A stretch of 64,000 nucleotides of DNA from Marinobacter maritimus (GTDB lineage Bacteria; Pseudomonadota; Gammaproteobacteria; Pseudomonadales; Oleiphilaceae), in NCBI RefSeq assembly GCF_007671675.1, contig NZ_VCGW01000003.1, forward strand, positions 558,001-622,000, written 5' to 3'. The notes beneath the pieces are model-generated. The model ran no database searches. It was not told where the DNA came from and saw nothing but the letters and a program-made list of their open reading frames with translations. Below, in pieces: positions 15,432 to 25,124 of this stretch (position 1 is its first letter; the number at the start of each line of letters is the position of its first letter). The translations under genes and the position numbers were made by a program.

Positions 15432-16250
15432 TCAGGTCGGATCCAGGCTGCTCAGTGGCTCCGGCAATTCCAGTTTCAGCCGTTGGCGGCTTAGCGGGCA
15501 GTCAAACTCAACGCTGACGGCCAGCAGTTGTAAGGGAGCCTTGGCGGGCTTGCCATACAGGCGGTCGCCGACAATGGGGTGGCCTATGCTCTCTAAATGC
15601 TTGCGGATCTGGTGTTTGCGGCCTGTTTCGATGTTGATCTGCAGAAGACTGGTTTCGGTGGTTTTATCGGTACTTAGCGTGGAGGCGCGACTGATGGCGG
15701 CTTTGCCGTCAATCGGCGTGTCGATCAGTTGATCTTGCACCTCTATAACGCCGGTCACTCTGGCCAGGTAGTGCTTGGTCATGGTGCGCCCGGCGAAGCA
15801 CTGGGAGAGTGCGCCGGCGGCTTTCGGGTCGTGTGCGATGAGCATGAGCCCGGCGGCATCGGCATCGAGCCGGTGGATAAGGAAGCAGGGGCGCTTTAGC
15901 TCAAGCTCCACGCAGCGCAGCAGGCTGCAGTGGTCGCCCCATTGTGAGCCTTGAGCCAGTAAGCCGTGTGGCTTGAACCAGATGCTATAGCGGCTCTTGT
16001 CCGCTATCAACGTTGCCGCTTCGGGCTTTCGATCCAGCACGCTCTCGTCGTAGTAAAGCTGGAGTCGCGTGCCAACCTTGAGCTCCTTGGTGGCGCGCCG
16101 CAGCCGAACCTGCTTGCCTTTAAGCGTCCACCAGCATGCGCCTTTGTTCATGGCGTCTTTGATGCGCTGGCGCGAAAGCCCTGATTTCCGGCTCAGGGCC
16201 TCAATAGCGGTTTCGGGCTGCTCAGTTGTAACGTCAAATTTTCTGCGCAT
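15432..16250 (-). CDS. RluA-family pseudouridine synthase
   Basis: 272 aa. An S4-like N-terminal region (SGLSRQRIKDAMNKGACWW) is followed by the catalytic domain with HRLDADAAGLMLIAH, whose Asp is the nucleophile of RluA-type enzymes. TGRKHQIRKHLESIGHPIVGDRLYG is the conserved C-terminal motif. It isomerises uridines in rRNA or tRNA; the exact target cannot be told from sequence. Its start overlaps the stop of the UspE-like gene upstream, so the two are cotranscribed. Confidence 0.9.
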   Translation of the reverse strand: MRRKFDVTTEQPETAIEALSRKSGLSRQRIKDAMNKGACWWTLKGKQVRLRRATKELKVGTRLQLYYDESVLDRKPEAATLIADKSRYSIWFKPHGLLAQGSQWGDHCSLLRCVELELKRPCFLIHRLDADAAGLMLIAHDPKAAGALSQCFAGRTMTKHYLARVTGVIEVQDQLIDTPIDGKAAISRASTLSTDKTTETSLLQINIETGRKHQIRKHLESIGHPIVGDRLYGKPAKAPLQLLAVSVEFDCPLSRQRLKLELPEPLSSLDPT

Positions 16251-17137
16251 TACTGGCCAGCCTCTCCAGGCTTGATGGCGAGCAGATCGGTTCTCAGGTG
16301 AGTGAGCACTTTTTCAGCGGTATTGCCAATAACCCTGGCTCTGAGACCGGTTTTACCACTGGTGCCAATCACCACCATATCGGCTTTCAGCTTGCTGGCA
16401 ACGCTGGGGATAACCTTGTGTGCCGGGCCAACGGCCAAGTGAATCTGGTTCCGGCTCAGCTTCCAGGTATTGCACAGATGCGTGATGGCGGGCTCCAGCG
16501 CCTCCTTGCGCTTATGCTCATGCTCGACCACGTTGATGATCTCAAGATCTGCCAGTACCTCGGAAATGTGCAGGGCGTGCACCAGGTGAATTTCCGTTTC
16601 GAAGGCTTTAGCCAGTGTGCTGGCCTGTTCGATGATCTTGGTGTTGAGCGCTTTTTTAACCGGTTTGGTGGAGCTCAGGTCTACCGCTGCCAGAATAGGG
16701 TGGGCGTGATTCCACTTTTGCTCTGCGACCAGCATGACCGGCACCGGGCACTCTCTGATCAGGTGCCAGTCGGTAGGCGTATAACGCCAGGTTTCCGAGC
16801 GACTACCGGTTTTGATCACCGCTTTGAATCGGTTGGGGTGGCAGTGCTCGATAATCCACTGATGTATGTTCTTTTCCCACACTGTGTGTGTGGTGACGTG
16901 CAGGTCGCTGCAGTCTGCAAGAGCCAGCATCTGATCCAGCCAGCGCTGTCGAAGTCCAATCAGGGCGTCCCGGGCACTCTGCTGCACTGCGGGGTCTGAG
17001 GGCAGGGCGCCGAGATGTTCATGGGTGAACGCTACTATTTCCAGGTGGGCACCAGTCGCGCGCGCCAGTTCGATTCCCCGGGCCAGAGCTTTCTGGTGCT
17101 TGTGGGCCGGATCCATGACAATCAGAAGTTTATCCAT
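16250..17137 (-). CDS. tandem universal stress protein (UspE-like)
   Basis: 295 aa with two Usp domains: residues 1-140 (KLLIVMDPAHKHQKALARGIELA) and 145-290 (HPILAAVDLSS). The second ends with the ATP-binding signature VVIGTSGKTGLRARVIGNTAEKVL. Tandem-domain proteins of this kind act in stress and motility control in gammaproteobacteria. The preceding gap to gmk (17138-17318) carries a TATAAT at 17254 on the plus strand but no convincing -35. Confidence 0.88.
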   Translation of the reverse strand: MDKLLIVMDPAHKHQKALARGIELARATGAHLEIVAFTHEHLGALPSDPAVQQSARDALIGLRQRWLDQMLALADCSDLHVTTHTVWEKNIHQWIIEHCHPNRFKAVIKTGSRSETWRYTPTDWHLIRECPVPVMLVAEQKWNHAHPILAAVDLSSTKPVKKALNTKIIEQASTLAKAFETEIHLVHALHISEVLADLEIINVVEHEHKRKEALEPAITHLCNTWKLSRNQIHLAVGPAHKVIPSVASKLKADMVVIGTSGKTGLRARVIGNTAEKVLTHLRTDLLAIKPGEAGQ

Positions 17138-17258
17138 GCTGCCTTTCCGTCGTTTTGCTGAGCTTTAGTTTGGTTCTGCGGTGTTGAGCTGCCACATTCT
17201 CTGATGTTACCAGTTGTGACGGCATCCGGGATGCGGTGTTTGGTCAAAGGCCGTATAA

Positions 17259-17963
<705 letters not shown>

Positions 17964-18051
17964 TACGGGCTTTTTCTGTATACAAATTGTGCCGTTGGCA
18001 GTAGACTACGCGGTCTGCTAAATCAGTCATTTTTATTTTGTCGGGGAAGTT

Positions 18052-18264
18052 ATGGCACGAGTTACCGTTGAAGATTGTCTGGAACACGTTGATAACCGTT
18101 TCCAGCTGGTCATGTTGGCTACCAAACGTTCCCGTCAGCTTGCCACCAAAGGTGCCGAGCCGATGGTCGCAGAAGAAAACGACAAGCCTACGGTAATCGC
18201 CTTGCGCGAAATTGCTGCAGGCTTGGTTAGCCGCGATCTGCTGAACGAAATCGAAGAAGATTAA
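18052..18264 (+). CDS. rpoZ: RNA polymerase omega subunit
   Basis: 70 aa, beginning [20 protein letters not shown], with the conserved ATKRSRQL and [11 protein letters not shown] segments. Omega helps assemble RNA polymerase and forms part of a (p)ppGpp site, fitting its place just before spoT. A strong intrinsic terminator follows at 18331, so spoT depends partly on read-through or its own promoter. Confidence 0.98.
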   Translation: MARVTVEDCLEHVDNRFQLVMLATKRSRQLATKGAEPMVAEENDKPTVIALREIAAGLVSRDLLNEIEED

Positions 18265-18330
18265 GAAAGCATTGAAATCTGCCTCCGCAGTTTTATAGTG
18301 TATCTATAGATTGTTGCTGGAAGGATAGAG

Positions 18331-18366
18331 AAAAGACCCGAGTGCATGCATTCGGGTCTTTTTGTT
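18331..18366 (+). terminator. intrinsic terminator after rpoZ
   Basis: AAGACCCGA, a short spacer containing TGCATGCA, and TCGGGTCTT form a long stem followed by TTTTTGTTT. It lies between rpoZ and spoT. An A run precedes the stem, so it may act weakly on the other strand too. Confidence 0.85.
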
Positions 18367-18409
18367 TGTGCTCCCGGTAGCCTTGGGGAACTAATATTAC
18401 GGAGGTGAA

Positions 18410-20551
18410 GTGTCGCTTGAGGCTACGGTAGAAGGACTGGCGGGTGACCTCAGTACCTATCTGGATACCAATCGCATTAATCAGGTGCGAAGGGCCTACT
18501 ATTATGCCGAGCAGGCCCACGAAGGCCAGATGCGCAAAAGCGGTGATCGTTATATCACCCATCCCCTTGCCGTTGCCCATATTCTTGCCGGCCTGAAGCT
18601 CGATCATCAGAGCCTTATGGCGGCCATGCTTCATGATGTTATAGAAGATACCGGAATCCCCAAGGATGCACTTGCCGAGCAATTTGGCGAGGATGTGGCG
18701 GAGCTTGTGGATGGCGTCAGCAAGTTGACGCAGATAGAGTTTCGCACCCGTGCCGAAGCTCAGGCGGAGAACTTCCAGAAAATGACCCTGGCCATGGCCA
18801 GGGATATACGGGTTATTCTGGTCAAACTGGCCGACCGCCTGCACAACATGCGCACTCTGGGTCCCATGCCCTACGAAAAGCGCCAGCGCATTGCTACAGA
18901 AACTCTCGATATATACGCCCCCATCGCCAACCGCCTTGGCATGCATGCGATTTCCACCGAGCTGGAAGATCTTGGCTTCGCATCGCTGCACCCGATGCGC
19001 TCCCGCTATATCTCCAAAGCCGTCGACAAACTGCGTGGCAGTCACCGTGAGATTATTGAGGATATTCGGGGGCGGCTGCAGGAGAAGCTTGAGGAACGGG
19101 CCCTTCCAGGGCGGATACTCGGGCGTGAAAAGCATCTGAACAGCATCTACAACAAGATGAAGCTCAAGCAGAAATCGTTCTACGAAATCATGGACGTATA
19201 CGCCTTCCGCATCATTACCGATACCGAAGACGACTGCTACAGGATTCTGGGGGCGGTTCACAGTCTTTATAAGCCTATGCCCGGCAGGTTCAAAGATTAC
19301 ATTGCGATGCCCAAGGCCAATGGCTATCAGTCACTGCACACCACCCTGTTCGGTATGCATGTGAATATCGAAATCCAGATCCGCACTGAGGAAATGGAGC
19401 ATATTGCCAACGATGGTATTGCTGCACACTGGATGTACAAGAACGAGCCGACCAGCGCGACCAGCGTTAACCAGACGAGGGTCGACCGCTGGGTCAAAGG
19501 CCTTATGGAAATGCGGGAGCGGGCAGACGACTCTCTCGAGTTTATTGAACACGTAAAAGTGGACCTCTTCCCGGACGAAATCTATGTATTTACCCCAAAG
19601 GGTAAAATTATGGAGCTGCCAAGAGGTGCAACCCCGGTAGATTTCGCTTATGCAATCCACACGGATATAGGCAATGCCACCGTGGCTTGCCGGATAAACC
19701 GGAATCTCGGTTCTTTGAGCAAGCCCCTGCAGAGCGGACAGACCGTTGAAATCATTACGGCACCTGGTGCTCGTCCTACGCCTGCATGGCTCGGTTTTGT
19801 GGTAACCGGCAAGGCCCGTAGCAGCATCCGCCACACTCTCAATAGCCAGAGACTGGCGGAATCGCTGGACCTGGGGCGGGCGTTGCTGAAAAAGTCTCTC
19901 AATGGCTTTGGTGCCCGCTTGTCCGATATTGATGATGCCCAGAAACAAGCCGTTGTGACTCACAATCAGGTGAACAGTTTTGATGACCTGATCAGTGATA
20001 TTGGCTTGGGCAACCGCATGGCTTACCTGGTCGCACGCCAGCTTGTCACGGGTGCTGAAAGCGCAGAATCCAGTGAGTCTGCGAAGAATATTCAAGGTGG
20101 TGATGATGCCCCTGTAACCATCCAGGGGACCGAGGGAATGCTGGTTCACTTTGCTACCTGCTGCAAACCGATCCCGGGGGATCCCGTTGTCGGCGTGATG
20201 GGGTCTGGCAATGGCATGGTCATCCATTCAGACACCTGCTCTCGCCTGCCGGAAGATAATGAGGGCCGGTCCCGCCTGACCAATCTTACCTGGGCCAAGG
20301 ATATTACCGATGAGTTCTCCGTAGAGCTGCGCGTTGAACTGGAGCGCCAGCGCGGTGTGATTGCAGAAATCGCCAACGCCGTCGCCATGGCAGATGGCAA
20401 TATTGAGCGTATTAATGTGGACGAGCAGGACGCCCGTTTTGGCGTGGTCAGCCTGATCGTCAAGGTCCACGGTCGCAAGCACCTGGCTCGCGTAATGCGC
20501 CGGGTTCGCAACGTCAAGGCCGTCACGTCGATAAACCGGGTGAAATACTGA
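18410..20551 (+). CDS. spoT: bifunctional (p)ppGpp synthetase/hydrolase SpoT
   Basis: 713 aa from a GTG start just behind GGAGG. Residues about 25-180 are the HD hydrolase domain (ITHPLAVAHILAG, MLHDVIEDTG). About 235-345 form the synthetase domain (DVYAFRIITD, GYQSLHTTLFG). TGS (IYVFTPKGKIMELPRGATPVDFAY), a zinc/helical region with CCKPIPGD, and a C-terminal ACT domain follow. The intact HD motif makes hydrolysis certain; the synthetase segment resembles SpoT, where that activity is weak. Length matches E. coli SpoT (702 aa). Confidence 0.97.
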   Translation: MSLEATVEGLAGDLSTYLDTNRINQVRRAYYYAEQAHEGQMRKSGDRYITHPLAVAHILAGLKLDHQSLMAAMLHDVIEDTGIPKDALAEQFGEDVAELVDGVSKLTQIEFRTRAEAQAENFQKMTLAMARDIRVILVKLADRLHNMRTLGPMPYEKRQRIATETLDIYAPIANRLGMHAISTELEDLGFASLHPMRSRYISKAVDKLRGSHREIIEDIRGRLQEKLEERALPGRILGREKHLNSIYNKMKLKQKSFYEIMDVYAFRIITDTEDDCYRILGAVHSLYKPMPGRFKDYIAMPKANGYQSLHTTLFGMHVNIEIQIRTEEMEHIANDGIAAHWMYKNEPTSATSVNQTRVDRWVKGLMEMRERADDSLEFIEHVKVDLFPDEIYVFTPKGKIMELPRGATPVDFAYAIHTDIGNATVACRINRNLGSLSKPLQSGQTVEIITAPGARPTPAWLGFVVTGKARSSIRHTLNSQRLAESLDLGRALLKKSLNGFGARLSDIDDAQKQAVVTHNQVNSFDDLISDIGLGNRMAYLVARQLVTGAESAESSESAKNIQGGDDAPVTIQGTEGMLVHFATCCKPIPGDPVVGVMGSGNGMVIHSDTCSRLPEDNEGRSRLTNLTWAKDITDEFSVELRVELERQRGVIAEIANAVAMADGNIERINVDEQDARFGVVSLIVKVHGRKHLARVMRRVRNVKAVTSINRVKY

Positions 20552-20631
20552 ACTCGCAGAAGGGGTGTGGTTGACAGTTCCTGTGCCGAAGGGCGACGAT
20601 TAGTGTTTTAGACGAAAGGAAGTTCAACGGT

Positions 20632-21018
20632 ATGACCAACAAATCCGTAATCCAGACTGAAAATGCACCTCAGGCAATTGGTACCTACTCTCAGGCCGTA
20701 AAGGCAGGTGACACGGTTTATATCTCTGGTCAGATTCCGCTGGTCCCCGAGACCATGGAAGTGGTCGGAGGGGACTTCGCTGCCAAAACCCGCCAAGTGT
20801 TTGAAAACCTGAAAGCGGTATGTGAAGCGGCTGGCGGCGAGCTGAAGGATATCGTCAAGGTGAACATATATGTGACCGATCTGGCGAACTTTGCCACGGT
20901 CAATGAAATTATGGCGACGTATTTTCCGGAGCCTTATCCGGCCCGGGCGGCCGTTGAGGTTTCAGCCCTGCCCAAGGGTGTTCCGGTGGAAATGGAAGCC
21001 GTGATGGTGCTGAGCTGA
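20632..21018 (+). CDS. ridA: RidA-family enamine/imine deaminase
   Basis: 128 aa. It hydrolyses reactive 2-aminoacrylate and related imines produced by PLP enzymes. Conserved segments are [41 protein letters not shown], and the Arg of [15 protein letters not shown] that binds the substrate carboxylate. It follows spoT as in Pseudomonas. A terminator lies 45 bp downstream. Confidence 0.95.
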   Translation: MTNKSVIQTENAPQAIGTYSQAVKAGDTVYISGQIPLVPETMEVVGGDFAAKTRQVFENLKAVCEAAGGELKDIVKVNIYVTDLANFATVNEIMATYFPEPYPARAAVEVSALPKGVPVEMEAVMVLS

Positions 21019-21063
21019 CAGCGCTGGGTCGAGGGCGCACAGAACCTCAATGTTTGTAGTTAT

Positions 21064-21092
21064 AAAGGCGGCCTTGGCCGCCTTTATTTTTT
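21064..21092 (+). terminator. intrinsic terminator after ridA
   Basis: AAAGGCGGCC/GGCCGCCTTT stem with a 2-nt loop, then TATTTTTT. It lies between the convergent ridA and epimerase-like genes. Confidence 0.88.
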
Positions 21093-21098
21093 CCAGGT

Positions 21099-21965
21099 CT
21101 AGCCTTTCTCAATCATTTCGCGGTATCCAGCCCGGAAATCCGGATAGCGAAAGGTGAATCCGGTTTGTAGCAGGCGCTTATTGTTACAGCGCTTACTGCC
21201 AGCCCGGCCGCCTTTTCTGGCGTCTGGCACTGGTTCAGCGCAAGGGACCTGTTGGCGGACCCACTCAACCACCTCATCCAGACGAACCGGCTCGCAGTCG
21301 CTGGCCACATAGCAGGTATCCAGAGGCTTTCCGGAAAGCGCCAGCCCGTTGAGCCAGGCCACAGCGGCAGCTGCGTCTTCCTCGTGAATGCGATTGCTGA
21401 ACGACGCCGGTTTCAACGGGTTCATGCGGCCCTCAATAACCTCCTCCAGAAAACGCCTCCTTGAGGGCCCGTAAATTCCGCTGAAACGGATAATGGTCGC
21501 GGGGTGGCCACTGTCCAATGCCGTCTGTTCACCGGCCAGAATTTGCTGACCGGTAACGCGGGCGGGAGAGGCGGCGCTGGTTTCATCGACCAGGCTGTCA
21601 TCATCCTGCGCGTAGACACTGGTGCTGCTGATAAAAAACAGCCGCTTTAGCGGCTGATCACCCAGCGCCTCAAGCAGATTGGCCAAACCGTTAACATACG
21701 CTTCGCGATACCCCTGCTCGTCATAACTCGAGGGGGTCAGGCAGTAGATAACGGTATCCAGATTGTCAGGCAGCTTGCCACCCAGAGACTCCGGGCGAGT
21801 CAGATCTGCACCTATACCTTCAACGCCTTCAGGTACTTTTCCCGGATTACGCCGTAATCCGTAAACCTGTGCGGACTCTTTGAGCATAACGGCGATGGCG
21901 CCACCGAGCTTGCCACAACCCGCTACGAGAATTCCCGGCATACTATTGCGATCAGCGATTGCCAT
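21099..21965 (-). CDS. NAD(P)-dependent epimerase/dehydratase-like protein
   Basis: 288 aa from the ATG at 21965; a further in-frame TTG (21977) and ATG (21938) are possible. It has an extended-SDR Rossmann fold. The glycine motif ILVAGCGKLGGAIA binds NAD(P), FFISSTSVYAQ holds the SDR Ser region, and the later segment IRFSGIYGPSR is typical of YeeZ-like proteins. The catalytic YxxxK is not evident, so enzymatic activity is uncertain. It is divergent from oxyR. Confidence 0.82.
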   Translation of the reverse strand: MAIADRNSMPGILVAGCGKLGGAIAVMLKESAQVYGLRRNPGKVPEGVEGIGADLTRPESLGGKLPDNLDTVIYCLTPSSYDEQGYREAYVNGLANLLEALGDQPLKRLFFISSTSVYAQDDDSLVDETSAASPARVTGQQILAGEQTALDSGHPATIIRFSGIYGPSRRRFLEEVIEGRMNPLKPASFSNRIHEEDAAAAVAWLNGLALSGKPLDTCYVASDCEPVRLDEVVEWVRQQVPCAEPVPDARKGGRAGSKRCNNKRLLQTGFTFRYPDFRAGYREMIEKG

Positions 21966-22041
21966 AGACAATATCAATCCTTATCCTCTAATCCATTAAT
22001 CAGTGAAACTTCGACCCGTATCCTTTTGACCGGAGATCACC

Positions 22042-23001
22042 ATGACTCTTACCGAGTTACGATACGTCGTTACACTTGCCCGCGAAAGGCATTTTGGCCG
22101 CGCCGCCGAGCGCTGCCATGTGAGCCAGCCAACACTCAGCGTTGCGGTCAAAAAACTGGAAGACGAGTTGGGTGTGCCTCTGTTTGAGCGCAGCAAAAGC
22201 AGCATTCGCGTAACGGAAACCGGTCAGCGCATTGTAGAGCAAGCCCAGCGTGTTCTGGATCAGGTAGGTGTGATCCGTGATATGGCGCAGGATGGCAAAG
22301 ATCAGCTGAATTCGCCGCTCAAAGTCGGTGCCATATACACCATAGGCCCTTACCTGTTTCCGCATCTTTTGCCGGAACTTCGTCGTGCGGCGCCAGAAAT
22401 GCCCCTGTACATCGAAGAAAACTACACTGCCAATCTGCGTCTAAAGCTGCGTCAGTCTGAGCTCGATGCCATTATTATCGCGCTGCCGTTTGAAGAGGCG
22501 GAAGTGCTCACGCTGCCGTTATACGACGAGCCCTTTGTTGTGCTTCTGCCGACCGGTCACCCGTTGGCAAAAAAAGAGCACATCACTGGCGCTGAGCTTG
22601 CTCGCGAGCAATTACTTCTGCTTGGCCCAGGGCACTGCTTTCGGGATCAGGTGCTCGAATCCTGCCCGCCTCTGGTGGAAGCCGTTACCCGACGCGCTGA
22701 TGTTGGATCGCCTTCACTGGTTACTGAAGGCAGCTCCCTGGAGACCATACGCCACATGGTTGCCTCCGGCTTGGGGATTACTGTACTACCACTCTCGGCG
22801 GCCACGGCCATGCAATACCACAAAAATGTTCTGGTAACCCGGCCTTTCGCCCCGCCAGTGCCTTTCCGTACGGTGGCTTTGGCCTGGCGAGTGACCTTTC
22901 CCCGGCCCAAAGCCATTGATGTCCTCTCGCTTGCCGCCAGTCAGTGCCGCGTAATCGAGAAAGCGAAAGTGGACACGCCGGTTGTTGCCGAGACGGACTG
23001 A
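22042..23001 (+). CDS. oxyR: hydrogen peroxide-sensing LysR regulator OxyR
   Basis: 319 aa. The N-terminal LysR helix-turn-helix reads RHFGRAAERCHVSQPTLSVAVKKLEDELG. The regulatory domain contains GHCFRDQVLESC, the two redox Cys residues that form the disulfide on oxidation. This places it with OxyR rather than another LysR protein. It activates catalase and peroxidase genes. recG follows 8 bp after its stop, as in Pseudomonas, so both are probably one transcript. Confidence 0.95.
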   Translation: MTLTELRYVVTLARERHFGRAAERCHVSQPTLSVAVKKLEDELGVPLFERSKSSIRVTETGQRIVEQAQRVLDQVGVIRDMAQDGKDQLNSPLKVGAIYTIGPYLFPHLLPELRRAAPEMPLYIEENYTANLRLKLRQSELDAIIIALPFEEAEVLTLPLYDEPFVVLLPTGHPLAKKEHITGAELAREQLLLLGPGHCFRDQVLESCPPLVEAVTRRADVGSPSLVTEGSSLETIRHMVASGLGITVLPLSAATAMQYHKNVLVTRPFAPPVPFRTVALAWRVTFPRPKAIDVLSLAASQCRVIEKAKVDTPVVAETD

Positions 23002-23009
23002 TCTCTGCC

Positions 23010-25085
23010 ATGGCCTCACTGGAAGATATCCCTGTTACTGAACTTAAAGGCGTAGGGAGTGCTCTGGCTGAGAAACTTGCGCGGCTGGGTATCGCGTCCT
23101 TGCAGGATCTGCTGTTTCACCTTCCCCATCGTTATGAAGACCGTACACGCATCATCCCTATGGGTAGCCTGAGGATCGGCGATGTAGCCGTGGTTGAGGG
23201 GGAGGTGATGAGGGTGGACCTGGTGATGGGGCGCCGTCGTAGTTTGCAGGTTACGCTGAAAGACAATAGCGGATTTTTGGTGATGCGCTTTTTTCACTTC
23301 AACGCAGCTCAAAAAAACCAGCTGGCTGAAGGCGCGCTGGTTCGATGCTTCGGCGAAGTGCGCCCTGGACGCGCGGGTTACGAGTTTTACCATCCGGAAT
23401 ATCAGGTTAATCCGCCGCCTATGCCTGCAGCCGGGCAGGCAACCCTTACACCGGTTTACCCGCTGACTGAAGGCATTCAGCAGCCCCGCGTCAGAGGGCT
23501 GTGTCAGCAGGCCCTGGGGTACCTTCAGCGCCACCCCATACGTGACTGGCTGCCAACCGAACTGTTAGCAGGTTACCAGCTGCCAGGGATCACCGAAGCC
23601 GTCCAGATCGTGCATTCTCCGCCGGCCAGTGCGCCGGTCCATCTGCTGATGGAGGGTCGGCATCCGGCGCAGCAACGATTGGTAATGGAGGAGCTGCTTG
23701 CTCATCAGCTGAGTATGCTGCAAGTGCGGGAGCAGATTCAGGCGCGCAAAGCACTGCCATTGCTGCCTTCTGGAGATCTGGCTGGGCGCTTCCTTGAAGA
23801 TTTGCCATTTTCACTGACCGGCGCGCAGCGCCAGGTTGTGAGTGATATCCGTCAGGATCTCAGCCAGCCACTGCCCATGCTCAGATTGGTTCAGGGTGAC
23901 GTGGGATCAGGTAAAACCGTGGTTGCAGCACTGGCGGCAATTCAGACCATCGGTGCGGGTGCCCAGGTCGCGCTGATGGCACCGACAGAAATACTCGCTG
24001 AGCAGCATTATCAGAACTTCCGCAGCTGGCTTGAGCCCCTCGGTATTCAGTTGGCCTGGCTGTCTGGCAAGGTGAAAGGAAAGGCCCGTAAAGAAGCGCT
24101 GGAGGCTGTCCATTCAGGTGCCGCCAGTGTGGTAATAGGTACTCACGCGCTGTTTCAGGATGACGTGCAGTTTCACCGTTTGGCTCTGGTTATCGTGGAT
24201 GAGCAACACCGGTTTGGTGTGCATCAACGCCTGGCACTGAGGGAAAAAGGTGTTGGCGGGACATTGGCGCCGCATCAGCTGATCATGACCGCCACGCCCA
24301 TCCCGCGTACCTTGGCCATGAGCGCCTACGCAGACCTTGATACCTCGGTGATTGACGAACTACCCCCGGGCCGCAAGCCTATAGAAACGATTGTTATCCC
24401 TGATAGCAGGCGAGACGATGTGATTGAGCGTGTGCGTAGCGCCTGCACTGATGGCCGTCAGGCCTATTGGGTCTGTACCCTGATTGAAGAGTCAGAAGCC
24501 TTGCAGTGCCAGGCGGCTGAAGTATCTGCGCAAGAGCTGGCTGAGCGTTTGCCGGGGCTTAAGGTCGGGCTCGTTCATGGGCGGCTCAAGTCGGCAGAAA
24601 AAGCCGATGTGATGAACAGCTTCAAGCAGGGTGAGCTGGATCTGCTGGTTGCTACAACTGTGATTGAGGTGGGCGTGGATGTACCCAACGCTTCCCTGAT
24701 TATTATTGAGAATCCGGAGCGTCTTGGTCTCGCCCAACTTCACCAGCTTCGCGGTCGGGTAGGACGTGGCGAACAGGCCAGCTTTTGTGTGCTCATGTAC
24801 CATCCGCCCCTGTCGGCAAATGGCAAGGCACGGTTGCAGGCCCTGCGTGACAGCCAGGATGGCTTTGTTATTGCAGAGAAGGATCTGGAGATCCGCGGGC
24901 CGGGAGAAGTGCTGGGTACGCGCCAGACTGGCATGATGCAGTTTCGGCTGGCAGACTTTGAGAGAGATAAGGGCTGGATTGAGCCGGTGCGAGAGATGGC
25001 GCCGGGGCTGATGAAGCACCCCCGGTTAGTGCAGGCTTTGATAAGACGCTGGCTGGGCGAGAAATTACGTTATGGAGATGTATAA
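23010..25085 (+). CDS. recG: ATP-dependent DNA helicase RecG
   Basis: 691 aa from the ATG at 23010, chosen because MASLEDIPVTELKGVG matches RecG N-termini and gives the family length (E. coli 693); the frame is open further upstream inside oxyR. The wedge/OB domain occupies residues about 60-150. Helicase motifs follow: I (GDVGSGKTVVA), II (IVDEQHRFG), III (MTATPIPRT), V (TTVIEVGVDVP) and VI (QLRGRVGRGEQ). It remodels stalled forks and Holliday junctions. Confidence 0.97.
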   Translation: MASLEDIPVTELKGVGSALAEKLARLGIASLQDLLFHLPHRYEDRTRIIPMGSLRIGDVAVVEGEVMRVDLVMGRRRSLQVTLKDNSGFLVMRFFHFNAAQKNQLAEGALVRCFGEVRPGRAGYEFYHPEYQVNPPPMPAAGQATLTPVYPLTEGIQQPRVRGLCQQALGYLQRHPIRDWLPTELLAGYQLPGITEAVQIVHSPPASAPVHLLMEGRHPAQQRLVMEELLAHQLSMLQVREQIQARKALPLLPSGDLAGRFLEDLPFSLTGAQRQVVSDIRQDLSQPLPMLRLVQGDVGSGKTVVAALAAIQTIGAGAQVALMAPTEILAEQHYQNFRSWLEPLGIQLAWLSGKVKGKARKEALEAVHSGAASVVIGTHALFQDDVQFHRLALVIVDEQHRFGVHQRLALREKGVGGTLAPHQLIMTATPIPRTLAMSAYADLDTSVIDELPPGRKPIETIVIPDSRRDDVIERVRSACTDGRQAYWVCTLIEESEALQCQAAEVSAQELAERLPGLKVGLVHGRLKSAEKADVMNSFKQGELDLLVATTVIEVGVDVPNASLIIIENPERLGLAQLHQLRGRVGRGEQASFCVLMYHPPLSANGKARLQALRDSQDGFVIAEKDLEIRGPGEVLGTRQTGMMQFRLADFERDKGWIEPVREMAPGLMKHPRLVQALIRRWLGEKLRYGDV

Positions 25086-25124
25086 ACCGGTCTGATACGC
25101 AAGGCTGACCGTAGATTCATCTGC